The notes: generated from the letters alone by a model not told the origin. A DNA stretch of 64,000 nucleotides from Burkholderia sp. Nafp2/4-1b (GCF_003635165.1 NZ_ML058597.1:186001-250000), one strand, 5' to 3'; shown: positions 48,301 through 56,623, counted from the first letter of the stretch. Numbers and translations: made by a program.

Positions 48301-50965
48301 GTCGACCGGCGCGATGAACCTTGCGAGCGCGGGGGCAACGCTCGACCTGAGCGGTGCGTCGGGCGCGCAGACGTTCGGTGCGTTGTCGGGTGTGGCCGGC
48401 AGCAACGTGAACCTCGGCGCCAACGCGCTGACGCTGGGCGGGACGGCCAGCGGCACGTTCGGTGGCACGATCGGCGGCACCGGCAGCCTGACGGTGGCCG
48501 GCACCGGTACGCAGACGCTGACCGGCGCGAACACCTATTCGGGCGGCACGACGCTGAACAGCGGCGCCCTGGTACTCGGCAACGCGGCCGCACTCGGCAC
48601 CGGCGCGCTGAACGTCGGCGGCGCGGCGACGCTCGATACGAACGCGAACCTGGCGGTGGCGAACGCAGTCGATCTCGGCACCGGCGCGACGCTCACGCTC
48701 GGCGGCAGCAACGCACTCGGGCTGAGCGGGGCAATCTCGGGCGCGGGCGCGCTCGTGAAGGACGGCGCGGCGACCACGACGCTGACCGGCGCGAACACCT
48801 ACACGGGCGGCACGACGATCAACGCCGGCACGCTCGCGCTTGGCGCGGGCGGCAGCCTCGCGTCGACCGGCCCGATGAATCTCGCGGGCACCGGCACGAC
48901 GCTCGATCTCAGCGGCGCGTCGGGCGCGCAGACGCTCGGTGCGCTGTCGGGCGTGGCCGGCAGCACCGTGAGCCTCGGCAGCAACGCGCTGACGCTGGGC
49001 GGGACGGCCAGCGGCACGTTCGCCGGCGTGATCGGCGGCAGCGGCGGGCTGACGGTCGCGGGCACCGGCATCCAGACGCTGACCGGCAGCAACACGTACA
49101 CGGGCGGTACGACGATCGCGTCGGGCGGCACGCTGCAGCTCGGCAACGGCGGCACGTCGGGCAGCGTGGTCGGCAACGTCGTCGACAACGGCGCGCTGAT
49201 CGTCAACCAGTCCGCCAACGTGACGCTCGCGAGCGTGCTGTCCGGCACCGGTTCGCTGACGCAGGCGGGCAGCGGCCAGTTGACGCTGACCGGCACGAAC
49301 ACGCTGAGCGGGCCGACCACCGTTGCCGCGGGCACGCTGGCCGTCGACGGCTCGCTCGGCCAGTCGACCGTGACCGTGCAGAGCGGCGCGACGCTGACGG
49401 GCACCGGTACGGTCGGCGGCCTCATCGTGCAGAGCGGCGCGTTCGCGGCCGCGGCGCAACCGGGCGCGGCGCTGAACGTCGCGGGCAACGTGACGTTCCA
49501 GCCCGGCTCGACGCTGCAGGTCGCGGTCACGCCGCAGCAGGCCGGCAGTGTGGCCGCGGGCGGTACGGCCACGCTGAACGGCGGCACCGTGCAGGTGCTC
49601 GCGAACCAGGCGAGCTACCAGCCGACCACGAAGTACACGATCCTCAGCGCGTCGTCGGGCGTGCAGGGCACCTTCAGCCAGGTGAATTCGAACTACGCGT
49701 TCCTGATGCCGACGCTCAGCTACGATCCGAACCACGTGTACCTGCAGCTCGTCGCGAACGGCACGTCGCTGCCGGATGTCGCGACGTCGCCGAACCAGCG
49801 CGCGGTCGCGACCGCGATCGGTGCGCTCGGTGCGGGCAATCCGCTGTACGACACGGTGCTGACGACCGATGCGACCACCGCGCGCCGAGCCTACGGGCTG
49901 CTCGACGGCGAACTGCAGGCGAGCATGAAGAGCATGCTGCTGCTCGACAGCCGCTACGTGCGCGATGCCGTGACCGATCGCGTGCGCCAGGGCCTCGCGC
50001 CCGGATCGGGGCCGCTCGCCGCGCTGTCGTCCGGCGGTGCCGCGCTGTGCGGCGACAACACGGCCGGCGCGACCGACCCGACGCTGCCGCCGGAGCGCCG
50101 GATCGGCTCGCGCGAAGGCTGCTACGGCGGCACGCCGTATCAGCCGGTGGTGTGGGGGCAGGCATTCGGCGGCCGCAGCCGACTCGCGGGCGACGGCAAC
50201 GCGTCGTCGATCAACCGCAGCATGACGGGCTTCATCGCCGGTGCCGACATGGCGCTCAGCGACAAGTGGCGCGCCGGCCTCGCCGCGGGCGTCACGCACA
50301 GCTCGCTCGACAACGACCAGAGCGCGTCGGCGGCGGTCAACAGCTACTACCTGTCGCTGTACGGCGGCGCGCAGTACGGCGCGCTCGGCGTGCGCGGCGG
50401 CGCGTCGTACACGTGGTACCGGATCAACAGCGACCGCTATCCGGGCTTCGCGGGCTTCTCCGATCACGATTCGGCCGGCTACAACGCGCATTCGGCGCAG
50501 GTGTTCGGCGAAGTCGGCTATGCGGTGCCGGTCGGGCCGGTCGCGCTTGAACCGTTCGCGGGGCTGGCGTACGTGAACCTGCACACCGACGGTTATACGG
50601 AAAGCGGCGGTGCGGCCGCGCTGCAGGCCGGCGGCCAGACGACCCACGTCGGCTTCTCGACGCTCGGCCTGCGCGCCGCGTCGCAGCTCGGCGCGATCGC
50701 GAGCGGCACGTTCACCGCACGCGGGACGGTTGGCTGGCGGCATGCGTTCGGCAACGTGCGGCCGTCGTCAGCGTTCACGTTCGCGCACGGCGGCACGTCG
50801 TTCCAGGTGTCGGGCGTGCCGATTGCGCGCGACAGCGCGGTGCTCGAAGCGGGCATCGACGCGACCATCACGAAACGCCTGACGCTCGGCCTCACGCTCA
50901 GCGGCCAGTACGGCAGCGGCGTGCGCGACAACGCGGTGCTCGGCAATCTCTTGTGGAAATTCTGA
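45359..50965 (+). CDS. Giant type Va autotransporter with passenger-associated repeats
   Basis: This 1,868-residue surface or secreted protein starts MNIAHSNSKKSGEPLPRFLL, with a signal segment ending VPAYA. The passenger (about 35-1590) is Gly/Ala/Thr/Asn-rich beta-helix sequence built on PATR-type units (TLTLSGANTYTGGTTINAG). A translocator barrel occupies the last 270 residues (from VWGQAFGGRSR) and ends in LLWKF with terminal Phe. I chose ATG 45359 because AGGGGA precedes it; ATG 45338 is in frame. No adhesion or protease motif is recognised. Passenger function is unknown, probably adhesion or biofilm (inference). Confidence 0.94.
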   Translation: MNIAHSNSKKSGEPLPRFLLPTGVFLALSGAGIVPAYATCSQAGTTVTCSGVANPLAPSFSSNANNINATVNPGASVGVLLGVGGTAMSLTGNNATLTNNGTIDPSALGSGLGILSSGAVVGNAAASTTTVTNNGTMFGSTGVAISGVTGMALSVQNGTGGVSNISNTGTIGSTPLVGATLTGADAPVVAAYGGGQVNMSNSGTITGRVSFGSNGTPGQGNTFTNSGVINGSVSMGANSTNTFNAVTGSQVNTAGGTGGAFNITVGPVTLGIAATGIVDGGAGGNNTLNLQQGAAANGTIAVNNYINFNHLNVQTGNWTINGASTAQDATLSGGVAIVNDNASLGTGTITGNGGALQAGTPALDLSNNVSLAGGLTVQGTTGITLSGTVSGGGALTKNDSGTLTLSGANSYTGGTNLNAGGLVVGNNAALGAGALNVNAPASLDASANVTLANMVNLGTGAALTIGGSNDLGLIGTIAGAGGLVKSGAATLTLSGVNTYTGGTTINSGTLALSGAGSLAANGTVNLTGAGATFDLTGAAVAQTIGSLAGAAGTNVNLGSNSLTLGGTGNATYAGTIGGAGSVTLSGTGTQALTGTNVYTGGTNLNGGNLVVGNSAALGIGAVNVNGSSTLDATANVSLANGVNIATGTTLTVVGSTSLGLGGTVSGGGGLVKNGAATLTLNGANNYTGGTTLNAGALVLGNASALGTGALNVGGAATLDANTNVSVANAINLGTGTALTLGGSNALGLSGAISGAGALVKDGAATVTLTGANTYTGGTTINAGTLAIGAGGSVAATGAVNLANAGAALDVGGASAAQSIGALTGVAGTTVNLGANALTLGGTASGTFSGAIGGTGSLTLAGTGTQTLNGASTYSGGTTLNSGALVLGNAAALGTGSLNVGGAATLDTNTSLAVGNAIALGAGATLTLGGSNALGLSGPISGAGALVKDGATTTTLTGASTATGSTTINAGTLALGAGGSFASTGAMNLASAGATLDLSGASGAQTFGALSGVAGSNVNLGANALTLGGTASGTFGGTIGGTGSLTVAGTGTQTLTGANTYSGGTTLNSGALVLGNAAALGTGALNVGGAATLDTNANLAVANAVDLGTGATLTLGGSNALGLSGAISGAGALVKDGAATTTLTGANTYTGGTTINAGTLALGAGGSLASTGPMNLAGTGTTLDLSGASGAQTLGALSGVAGSTVSLGSNALTLGGTASGTFAGVIGGSGGLTVAGTGIQTLTGSNTYTGGTTIASGGTLQLGNGGTSGSVVGNVVDNGALIVNQSANVTLASVLSGTGSLTQAGSGQLTLTGTNTLSGPTTVAAGTLAVDGSLGQSTVTVQSGATLTGTGTVGGLIVQSGAFAAAAQPGAALNVAGNVTFQPGSTLQVAVTPQQAGSVAAGGTATLNGGTVQVLANQASYQPTTKYTILSASSGVQGTFSQVNSNYAFLMPTLSYDPNHVYLQLVANGTSLPDVATSPNQRAVATAIGALGAGNPLYDTVLTTDATTARRAYGLLDGELQASMKSMLLLDSRYVRDAVTDRVRQGLAPGSGPLAALSSGGAALCGDNTAGATDPTLPPERRIGSREGCYGGTPYQPVVWGQAFGGRSRLAGDGNASSINRSMTGFIAGADMALSDKWRAGLAAGVTHSSLDNDQSASAAVNSYYLSLYGGAQYGALGVRGGASYTWYRINSDRYPGFAGFSDHDSAGYNAHSAQVFGEVGYAVPVGPVALEPFAGLAYVNLHTDGYTESGGAAALQAGGQTTHVGFSTLGLRAASQLGAIASGTFTARGTVGWRHAFGNVRPSSAFTFAHGGTSFQVSGVPIARDSAVLEAGIDATITKRLTLGLTLSGQYGSGVRDNAVLGNLLWKF
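46585..49092 (+). repeat. Nine tandem coding modules of 264 or 297 bp in the autotransporter
   Basis: Using the recurrent tyrosine/threonine motif (cACCTACACGGGCGGC and variants) as marker, module starts fall at 46585, 46849, 47146, 47410, 47674, 47971, 48235, 48532 and 48796, with the next marker at 49093. Every interval is exactly 264 bp (88 residues, type A) or 297 bp (99 residues, type B), in the order A-B-A-A-B-A-B-A-B. The A+B pair makes a 561-bp higher-order unit. The later copies are nearly identical in DNA. Confidence 0.95.
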
Positions 50966-51136
50966 CCGGCATGTAACCCGCGTTGATCCGTGCCTGCATG
51001 GATGCGGCGCGATGCGACGATTCGATGGTCGCATCGCGCCGTATCGCTTCGTCGCTGCGCGCGCGCCCCGTTCTGTCCTATCCTGTGCGAAACAGGCGAC
51101 GCGCACCGCGCGTTGCGCCTCGACACAGGAGCATCG

Positions 51137-53362
51137 ATGCCGAATCACGCCGAAGCCACCACGACGCAGGCGCCGCAAGTCGCGCCTGTCCCCGCGAACC
51201 GGGCTACAGGCCCGGCCTTCATCGCGCCCGAAGCCGATCCGCACGCGCTGGCGCGCAACAACCAGTACGTGCTCAAATCCGGCGACGCATTCGTCGTCAG
51301 CGACGCGCTCGGCGACATCGGCGGTCATGACGACGGCCTGTTCGTCGACGACATGCGGGTGCTGTCGACCTGGCGCCTGACCTTCGGCGGCCGCGCGCCG
51401 TCGCTGCTGTCGGGCGCGACGAGCGCGGACAACGCGTCGTTCACGGCGCACCTGACGAACCGCCCGCTGCCGCCGCTCGGCGGCCGCGAGACGCCCGAGG
51501 GCGTGATCCACATCGAACGGGAGCGCGTGCTCGCGGGCGACGTGCTGTACGAAGCGCTGACACTGACGAACTACGGTGAGAGCGACGCCGAGGTGCCGCT
51601 GTCGCTGTCGTTCGCGGCGGATTTCAAGGACATGTTCGAAGTGCGCGGCACGCAGCGTCCGAAGCGCGGCACGGTGGCGGCGCCGCGCGTCGACGCCGGC
51701 GCGGTGCGGTTGCGCTACGACGGCCTCGACGAAGTCGAGCGCAACGTGACCGTGCATTTCTCGCCGGCGCCCGACGCGCTGTCGGTCGATCGTGCCGATT
51801 ATTCGCTGACGATCGCCGCGCAGGCGTGCGTGTCGATCTACCTGACCGTCGACGCGACGCTCGGCTCGACGCACGCCGGCGCCGGCGCGGGATGCGGCCG
51901 TGTCGCGCTGCGCACCGCGCTGGTCGGCGTGCATCGCGAGATGCGCGCGCGCCGCGAGTCGATGGCGCGCGTGCACACCGGCAATCCGCTGTTCGACGCG
52001 TGGCTCGACCGCTCGCTCGCGGATCTCGGGCTGCTCACGACCCAGCTCGACACCGGGCCGTATCCGTATGCGGGCATTCCGTGGTTCTCGACGCCGTTCG
52101 GCCGCGACGCGATCATCACGTCGCTGCAGATGCTGTGGCTGCAGCCGTCGCTCGCGCGCGGCGTGCTGCGTTTTCTCGCCGAGCACCAGGCGCGCGAGAC
52201 GTCCGCGTTCCGCGATGCGGAGCCGGGCAAGATCATGCACGAATTCCGCCGCAGCGAGATGGCCGCGACGGGCGAGGTGCCGTTCGCGCTGTATTACGGC
52301 GGCGTCGACACGACTCCGCTGTTCATCGTGCTCGCGGGCGCGTACGTCGAACATACCGGCGACGATGCGCTGATCGACGAACTGTGGCCCGCGCTCGAGC
52401 GCGCCGCGCAGTGGTTGAGCGACAAGTGCGACCGCAATCCGTACGGGCTGCTCGATTACCAGCGCACGTCGGAGCGCGGCCTTGCGAACCAGGGCTGGAA
52501 GGACAGCCAGGATTCGGTGTTCCACGCGGACGGCCGTTTCCCCGACGGGCCGATCGCGCTCGTCGAAGTGCAGGCCTATGCGTGCGCGGCGTTCGATGCG
52601 ATGGCGATGTGTTCGCACCGGCGCGGCCACGCGGTCGAGGCGACGCGCTACGCATTGCGCGCGAGGGCGCTGCGCGATCAGGTCGAAGCGCTGTTCTGGA
52701 TGCCGGAAGGGCAGTTCTACGGGATCGCGCTCGACGGTCACGGCGACCTGTGCCGCGTGTTCGCGTCGAACGCCGGCCATCTGCTCGCATTCGGTCTGCC
52801 CGACCCGGAACGCGGCGCGGCGATCGCCGCCGTGCTCGGCTCGGCGCTGTTCCAGACGGGCTGGGGCATCCGCACGCTCGCGGCCGGCCAGCCGCGCTTC
52901 AACCCGATGGCTTATCACAACGGTTCGGTGTGGCCGCACGACAATGCGCTGATCGCGCGCGGGCTCGCGCGCTACGGCGACAAGACGGCGTCGGTGAACC
53001 TGCTGCGCGCGCTGTTCGAAGCGGCGGTGAGCTTCGAGATGCGGCTGCCGGAGCTGTTCTGCGGGTTCCCGCGCCGGCGCGGCGAGCCGCCGACCGCCTA
53101 TCCGGTCGCGTGCCTGCCGCAGGCGTGGGCGGCCGGTGCGCCGTTCATGATGCTGCAGGCGTGTCTCGGCGTGAGCGTCGACGCGGCGCGCCGCGAGGTG
53201 CGGGTCGAGCGCCCGGCGCTGCCGGAAGGCGTCGACTGGCTGCGCATCGACGACCTGCGGGTCGGCGACGAAACCGTCACGCTGACGTTCCGTCGCGTCG
53301 ATGGCCAGGTGGTCGCGGCGGCGGAGCAGCCCGGCCGCGTGAAGGTGGTCGCGGTGTTGTGA
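51137..53362 (+). CDS. Amylo-alpha-1,6-glucosidase / glycogen-debranching-type protein
   Basis: This 741-residue cytoplasmic protein has an N-terminal beta-rich domain of the GDE_N_bis type (about 50-320, VLKSGDAFVVSDALGDIGG) and a C-terminal (alpha/alpha)6 barrel. Barrel motifs are GIPWFSTPFGRDAIITSLQ, GWKDSQDSVFHADG and YHNGSVWPHDNALIA, typical of debranching-enzyme/GH15-like hydrolases. It probably acts on alpha-1,6 bonds or short glucans. No other glycogen gene is adjacent. AGGAGCATCG precedes ATG 51137. Confidence 0.9.
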   Translation: MPNHAEATTTQAPQVAPVPANRATGPAFIAPEADPHALARNNQYVLKSGDAFVVSDALGDIGGHDDGLFVDDMRVLSTWRLTFGGRAPSLLSGATSADNASFTAHLTNRPLPPLGGRETPEGVIHIERERVLAGDVLYEALTLTNYGESDAEVPLSLSFAADFKDMFEVRGTQRPKRGTVAAPRVDAGAVRLRYDGLDEVERNVTVHFSPAPDALSVDRADYSLTIAAQACVSIYLTVDATLGSTHAGAGAGCGRVALRTALVGVHREMRARRESMARVHTGNPLFDAWLDRSLADLGLLTTQLDTGPYPYAGIPWFSTPFGRDAIITSLQMLWLQPSLARGVLRFLAEHQARETSAFRDAEPGKIMHEFRRSEMAATGEVPFALYYGGVDTTPLFIVLAGAYVEHTGDDALIDELWPALERAAQWLSDKCDRNPYGLLDYQRTSERGLANQGWKDSQDSVFHADGRFPDGPIALVEVQAYACAAFDAMAMCSHRRGHAVEATRYALRARALRDQVEALFWMPEGQFYGIALDGHGDLCRVFASNAGHLLAFGLPDPERGAAIAAVLGSALFQTGWGIRTLAAGQPRFNPMAYHNGSVWPHDNALIARGLARYGDKTASVNLLRALFEAAVSFEMRLPELFCGFPRRRGEPPTAYPVACLPQAWAAGAPFMMLQACLGVSVDAARREVRVERPALPEGVDWLRIDDLRVGDETVTLTFRRVDGQVVAAAEQPGRVKVVAVL

Positions 53363-53469
53363 TGCAGCTGGCGTGTGGCTGCGCGGATCTTGCGCGATGT
53401 CGCGCCACGGCCGCGCACAGCGGCATAGAATCGTGACATGACCCTTGAACGATGGCGGAGGCACCTACG

Positions 53470-53721
53470 ATGACGACCGACAATCGGCCCGACGACGGCG
53501 AGCACAAGCTCGAGCATCTGGAAGCGGCGGTCGACCACCTGCACAAGTCGATCGAGTCGCAGAGCATCGCGGCGGGCGCGGCGAAGGGCATCCTGTTCAG
53601 CCTGATCGAAACGCTCGGCGCGCTGATCGGCGATCCCGACCTGCCCGAACATGCGCGCTCCGGTTACGAGGCGCTGCGCGACAAGGCGAGCGAATTGCGC
53701 CGCGGGCTCGACCGGCATTGA
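53470..53721 (+). CDS. Small helical protein, unrecognised
   Basis: This 83-residue acidic-to-neutral protein is predicted helical: HKLEHLEAAVDHLHKSIESQS, then AKGILFSLIETLGALIGD and YEALRDKASELRRGLDRH. A short coiled coil is possible. GGAGG lies 8 bases before ATG 53470, preferred over ATG 53452. It follows the debranching gene by 107 bp and may be co-transcribed. Function unknown. Confidence 0.75.
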   Translation: MTTDNRPDDGEHKLEHLEAAVDHLHKSIESQSIAAGAAKGILFSLIETLGALIGDPDLPEHARSGYEALRDKASELRRGLDRH

Positions 53722-53800
53722 CGAACCGGCGGGGCCGGCGTCGGCCGCACGGCCCGCGCCGGTGCTGCCCGATCCTGCGCAGCGCACACAAAACCCCGTG

Positions 53801-53867
53801 CGCTCAACGAGTTAGCTATCTGGTGCGCAGGATATCCACAAGCTTGCCAACACAATCTGTGGAGAAC
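53801..53867 (+). repeat. 67-bp intergenic element, copy 1
   Basis: First of nine gap-free homologous elements. Left motif CTCAACGAGTTAG, then arm ATATCCACA, invariant CTTGCCAACA and right arm TGTGGAGAA. It lies 80 bp after the small helical gene. Element meaning is discussed in the findings. Confidence 0.88.
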
Positions 53868-53963
53868 TGGCGGGCGCCGAACCGGCCCCGCCGAGCGTGC
53901 CGCGAGGGCACTCGAGGTGCCGCGCCGTTGACCTGCCGCGGCCGATCTACTGAATCTCCTTTT

Positions 53964-54030
53964 GTATCAATGTGTTACGTGTCACATTGGTGGAATATCC
54001 ACAGGCTTGCCAACAAAATCTGTGGATAAG
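53964..54030 (+). repeat. 67-bp intergenic element, copy 2
   Basis: Most divergent left half (TATCAATGTGTTACG), but a perfect right half: arms TATCCACA and TGTGGATA pair over 8 bp. The right arm is, on the other strand, the exact DnaA box TTATCCACA (54021-54029). Confidence 0.88.
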
Positions 54031-54140
54031 TATGACGTGATTGCTTCCTGAGGGTTGTGGATCGCGCGTGCCGCGGCCGGTCCGCCGACGCCCGTCCACC
54101 CTGGCTGCCCGCCGCGTGCATCGGCACGGTAATGCGTGCC

Positions 54141-54207
54141 CGATCAACGAGTTAGGCTCCGGGTACCCAGGATATCCACATCCTTGCCAACAAAATCTGT
54201 GGACAAG
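54141..54207 (+). repeat. 67-bp intergenic element, copy 3
   Basis: Left motif GATCAACGAGTTAGG, arm ATATCCACA, CTTGCCAACA core, right arm TGTGGACAA. It ends 9 bp before the stop codon of the penR gene, which reads toward it. Confidence 0.88.
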
Positions 54208-54216
54208 CGGGGGCCG

Positions 54217-55107
54217 TCATTCGAGCGGTGCCGCATCGGCCGCTTCCGCGACGATCCAGTCGCGAAACAGCGTCATCGCCGGCGTGAGCGGCTTCGACTT
54301 CAGCGACGTGAGCCAATAGCCGCCCGCGCGTACGTCGATGTCGAGCGGCCGCGCGAGCAGGCCGAGCTGCAGCTCGCGCGCGAACATGCAGGCCGGCGCG
54401 AGCGCGACGCCGGCGCCTTGCATCGCGGCTTCGACCATCAGCCGCGACGAATCGAACACGGGCCCGTTGACCGACCACGGTTTGAGCTGCGCGGCGTCGA
54501 ACCAGCCGAGCCATTCGTCGGTGCGGTATGAGCGCAGCAGCGTTTCGTTCGCGAGATCGGCCGGCCGCGCGAGGCGCCGCGCGATTTCCGGCGCGCACAG
54601 CGCGGTGAGCGGGGCGTCGAGCAGACGCTCGTTGCGCGTTGCCGGCCAGTTGCCTTCGCCGAAGCGGATCGCGAAATCGAGGCCCTCGGCCGCGAGGTCG
54701 ACGACGTTGTTGTTGGTCCGCAGCCGCAGCTCGACGAACGGGTGCGTGTCGCCGAACCGTTTCAGCCGTGGCATTAGCCAGCCTATGGCAAAGGTGCCGA
54801 CCGCGCCGAGCGTCAGCACCTCGTGAAAGCGTCCGCCTTCGAACTGCTTGAGCACGGTTTCGATCCGGCTGAATGCGTCGCTGAGCACGGGCAGCAACGC
54901 GCGTCCTTCGTCGGTGAGCCCGAGGCCGCGCGGCAGCCGCGTGAACAGCGTACAGCCGAGGCGTTCCTCGAGCGAGCGCACCTGCTGGCTGACGGCGGCC
55001 TGCGTGACGCTCAGCTCGAGGCCGGCGCGCGTGAAGTTCAGGTGGCGCGCCGACGATTCGAACGCGCGCAGCGCATTCAGCGGAAGATGAGGACGGAGCT
55101 TCGTCAT
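54217..55107 (-). CDS. penR: LysR-family regulator of the adjacent beta-lactamase (PenR/AmpR-type)
   Basis: This 296-residue regulator resembles AmpR/PenR: MTKLRPHLPLNALRAFESSARHLNFTRAGLELSVTQAAVSQQVR is the winged-helix start (shown here only as position 1-44 with key FTRAGLELSVTQAAVSQQ), followed by RLPRGLGLTDEG and an effector domain with FAIRFGEGNWP. AmpR proteins sense muropeptides and switch the divergent beta-lactamase gene. The gene is divergent from the class A beta-lactamase gene with 116 bp between, the classical arrangement. Confidence 0.93.
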   Translation of the reverse strand: MTKLRPHLPLNALRAFESSARHLNFTRAGLELSVTQAAVSQQVRSLEERLGCTLFTRLPRGLGLTDEGRALLPVLSDAFSRIETVLKQFEGGRFHEVLTLGAVGTFAIGWLMPRLKRFGDTHPFVELRLRTNNNVVDLAAEGLDFAIRFGEGNWPATRNERLLDAPLTALCAPEIARRLARPADLANETLLRSYRTDEWLGWFDAAQLKPWSVNGPVFDSSRLMVEAAMQGAGVALAPACMFARELQLGLLARPLDIDVRAGGYWLTSLKSKPLTPAMTLFRDWIVAEAADAAPLE

Positions 55108-55223
55108 AAGAATTTCTTGTATCAGCGCTCAATTATCGTTGCTTGTCAGGCAACCGTAAAGTCACGATAGTGCTGTCTCGCCGGCCGGCCGTCTTGCATC
55201 CATTCCATCACGAGAGACATCAC
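55108..55223. promoter_or_regulatory. penR-penB divergent control region
   Basis: The region has a perfect inverted repeat GTTGC-N7-GCAAC at 55138-55154, flanked by A+T-rich DNA (CAATTATC and CGTAAAG). LysR-type proteins bind such spaced inverted repeats with T...A ends, so this is the best candidate PenR site. Overlapping opposite promoters are expected here. Confidence 0.6.
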
Positions 55224-56117
55224 ATGACCTACTCATCGCACCGTCGAACCCTGTTGCTGGCCGCCGCGATGGCGCCGCTCGTCCTGACCGTCACCGCATG
55301 CGCGTCGCCGCGGACCGCCGCGCAGGAGGTTGCGTCCGCGAAGTCGTTTGCCTCGCTCGAACGCGCGGCCGGCGGCCGTCTCGGCGTGTGCGCGATCGAC
55401 ACCGCGAGCGGCCGGCGTGCGCTGCATCGCGCGGACGAACGCTTCCCGTTCTGCAGCACGTTCAAGGCGATGCTGAGTGCGGCGGTGCTCGCGCAGAGCG
55501 TCGAGCATCCGGGGCTGCTGCAGCAGCGCGTGACGTACGGGCAGGCGGATCTCGTCAACTATTCGCCGGTGTCGAGCAAGCATGTCGGCACCGGGATGAC
55601 CGTCGCCGAATTATGCGAGGCGGCGATCCAGTACAGCGACAACGCGGCTGCCAACCTCGCAATGAAGCTGCTCGGCGGACCGGCGGCGGTGACCGCGTAT
55701 GCGCGCACGATCGGCGACGACACGTTCCGGCTCGATCGCTGGGAGACCGAACTGAACACCGCGTTGCCGGGCGACCTGCGCGACACGACGACGCCGGCCG
55801 CGATGGCCGCGAGCCTGCGCGTGCTCACGCTCGGCGATGCGCTGCCGCCCGCGCAGCGTGCGCAGCTCGTCGCATGGCTGCGCGGCAACAAGGTTGGCGA
55901 CAAGCGGATTCGCGCGGGCGTGCCGGCCGGGTCGCAGGTGGCCGACAAGACCGGCACCGGCGACTACGGGACGACGAACGACGCAGGCGTGATCTGGCTG
56001 CCGTCGCGCGCGCCGATCGTGCTCGCCGTGTATTACACGCAGACGCGTGCCGATGCGAAGGCGAAGGACGACGTGATCGCGGCTGCCGCGCGTATCGCGG
56101 TCGCGACGTTCGCCTGA
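55224..56117 (+). CDS. penB: Class A beta-lactamase (Pen family), exported lipoprotein
   Basis: This 297-residue enzyme hydrolyses penicillins and some cephalosporins. It has the active-site motif CSTFK (Ser78, Lys81, preceded by Cys77 as in Burkholderia Pen enzymes), the SDN loop at 138-140, Glu174 in RWETELN and the KTG motif at 242-244. The signal carries an RR pair (SHRRTLLLAAAM) and a lipobox TVTAC (Cys26). B. pseudomallei PenA is known to be a Tat-exported lipoprotein, and this signal fits that. GAGAG precedes ATG 55224. PenR probably controls it. Confidence 0.95.
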   Translation: MTYSSHRRTLLLAAAMAPLVLTVTACASPRTAAQEVASAKSFASLERAAGGRLGVCAIDTASGRRALHRADERFPFCSTFKAMLSAAVLAQSVEHPGLLQQRVTYGQADLVNYSPVSSKHVGTGMTVAELCEAAIQYSDNAAANLAMKLLGGPAAVTAYARTIGDDTFRLDRWETELNTALPGDLRDTTTPAAMAASLRVLTLGDALPPAQRAQLVAWLRGNKVGDKRIRAGVPAGSQVADKTGTGDYGTTNDAGVIWLPSRAPIVLAVYYTQTRADAKAKDDVIAAAARIAVATFA

Positions 56118-56194
56118 GCGGGCGGCGCGGTGTGCTGTATCGACGAATAATGCACGCCGTGCCGCAGTCGTGATCGGGATGTCGAAACGTTGCG

Positions 56195-56261
56195 CGATCA
56201 ACGACTTAGGTCACGCATGCTCAGGATATCCACATCCTTGCCAACAAAAATTGTGGACAAG
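56195..56261 (+). repeat. 67-bp intergenic element, copy 4
   Basis: Left motif GATCAACGACTTAGG, arm ATATCCACA, CTTGCCAACA core, right arm TGTGGACAA. It starts 78 bp after the penB stop. Confidence 0.88.
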
Positions 56262-56367
56262 CCTGCGAGCGTTCGCATTCATGGCGAAGCGCGTGCGGCG
56301 ATGGCATCCCGCAGGCCGCGCGCAGCCCTGTCTGCACGGTTCGAATCGGCGCCGACAAAGCCTTTCG

Positions 56368-56434
56368 GATCAAGCGCTTGAGCACGGTATGCGCAGGCTA
56401 TCCACACGCTTGCCAACAAAATCTGTGGACAAGC
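56368..56434 (+). repeat. 67-bp intergenic element, copy 5
   Basis: Left motif GATCAAGCGCTTGAGC, preceded by GACAAAGCCTTTCG as in copy 6. Arm CTATCCACA, CTTGCCAACA core, right arm TGTGGACAA. Confidence 0.88.
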
Positions 56435-56533
56435 GGCGCGCGCGACGTGCAACGCGGCGCAGCGCATGACGTTGCGCGAGCAGCGTTTTGCCGGTCGCCT
56501 GCCGCATTCGAAGCGGCGGCGACAAAGCCTTTC

Positions 56534-56600
56534 GGATCAAGCGCTTGATCGCGGTATGCGCAGGCTATCCACATGCTTGCCAACAAAATCTGTGGACAAG
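56534..56600 (+). repeat. 67-bp intergenic element, copy 6
   Basis: Left motif is a perfect 16-bp palindrome GATCAAGCGCTTGATC. Homology with copy 5 extends about 14 bp further left (GACAAAGCCTTTCG). Arm CTATCCACA, CTTGCCAACA core, right arm TGTGGACAA. It ends 24 bp from the stop of the small membrane gene. Confidence 0.88.
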
Positions 56601-56623
56601 CCGGCGCGGCGCGTGCGCGATGT

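Noticed and set aside
45329-50743. An open frame of about 1,800 codons antisense to the autotransporter gene
   Set aside because: It is the mirror of a Gly/Ala/Thr-rich repetitive high-G+C gene and has Arg/Ala/Gly/Val composition typical of shadow frames. There is no signal, domain or ribosome site.
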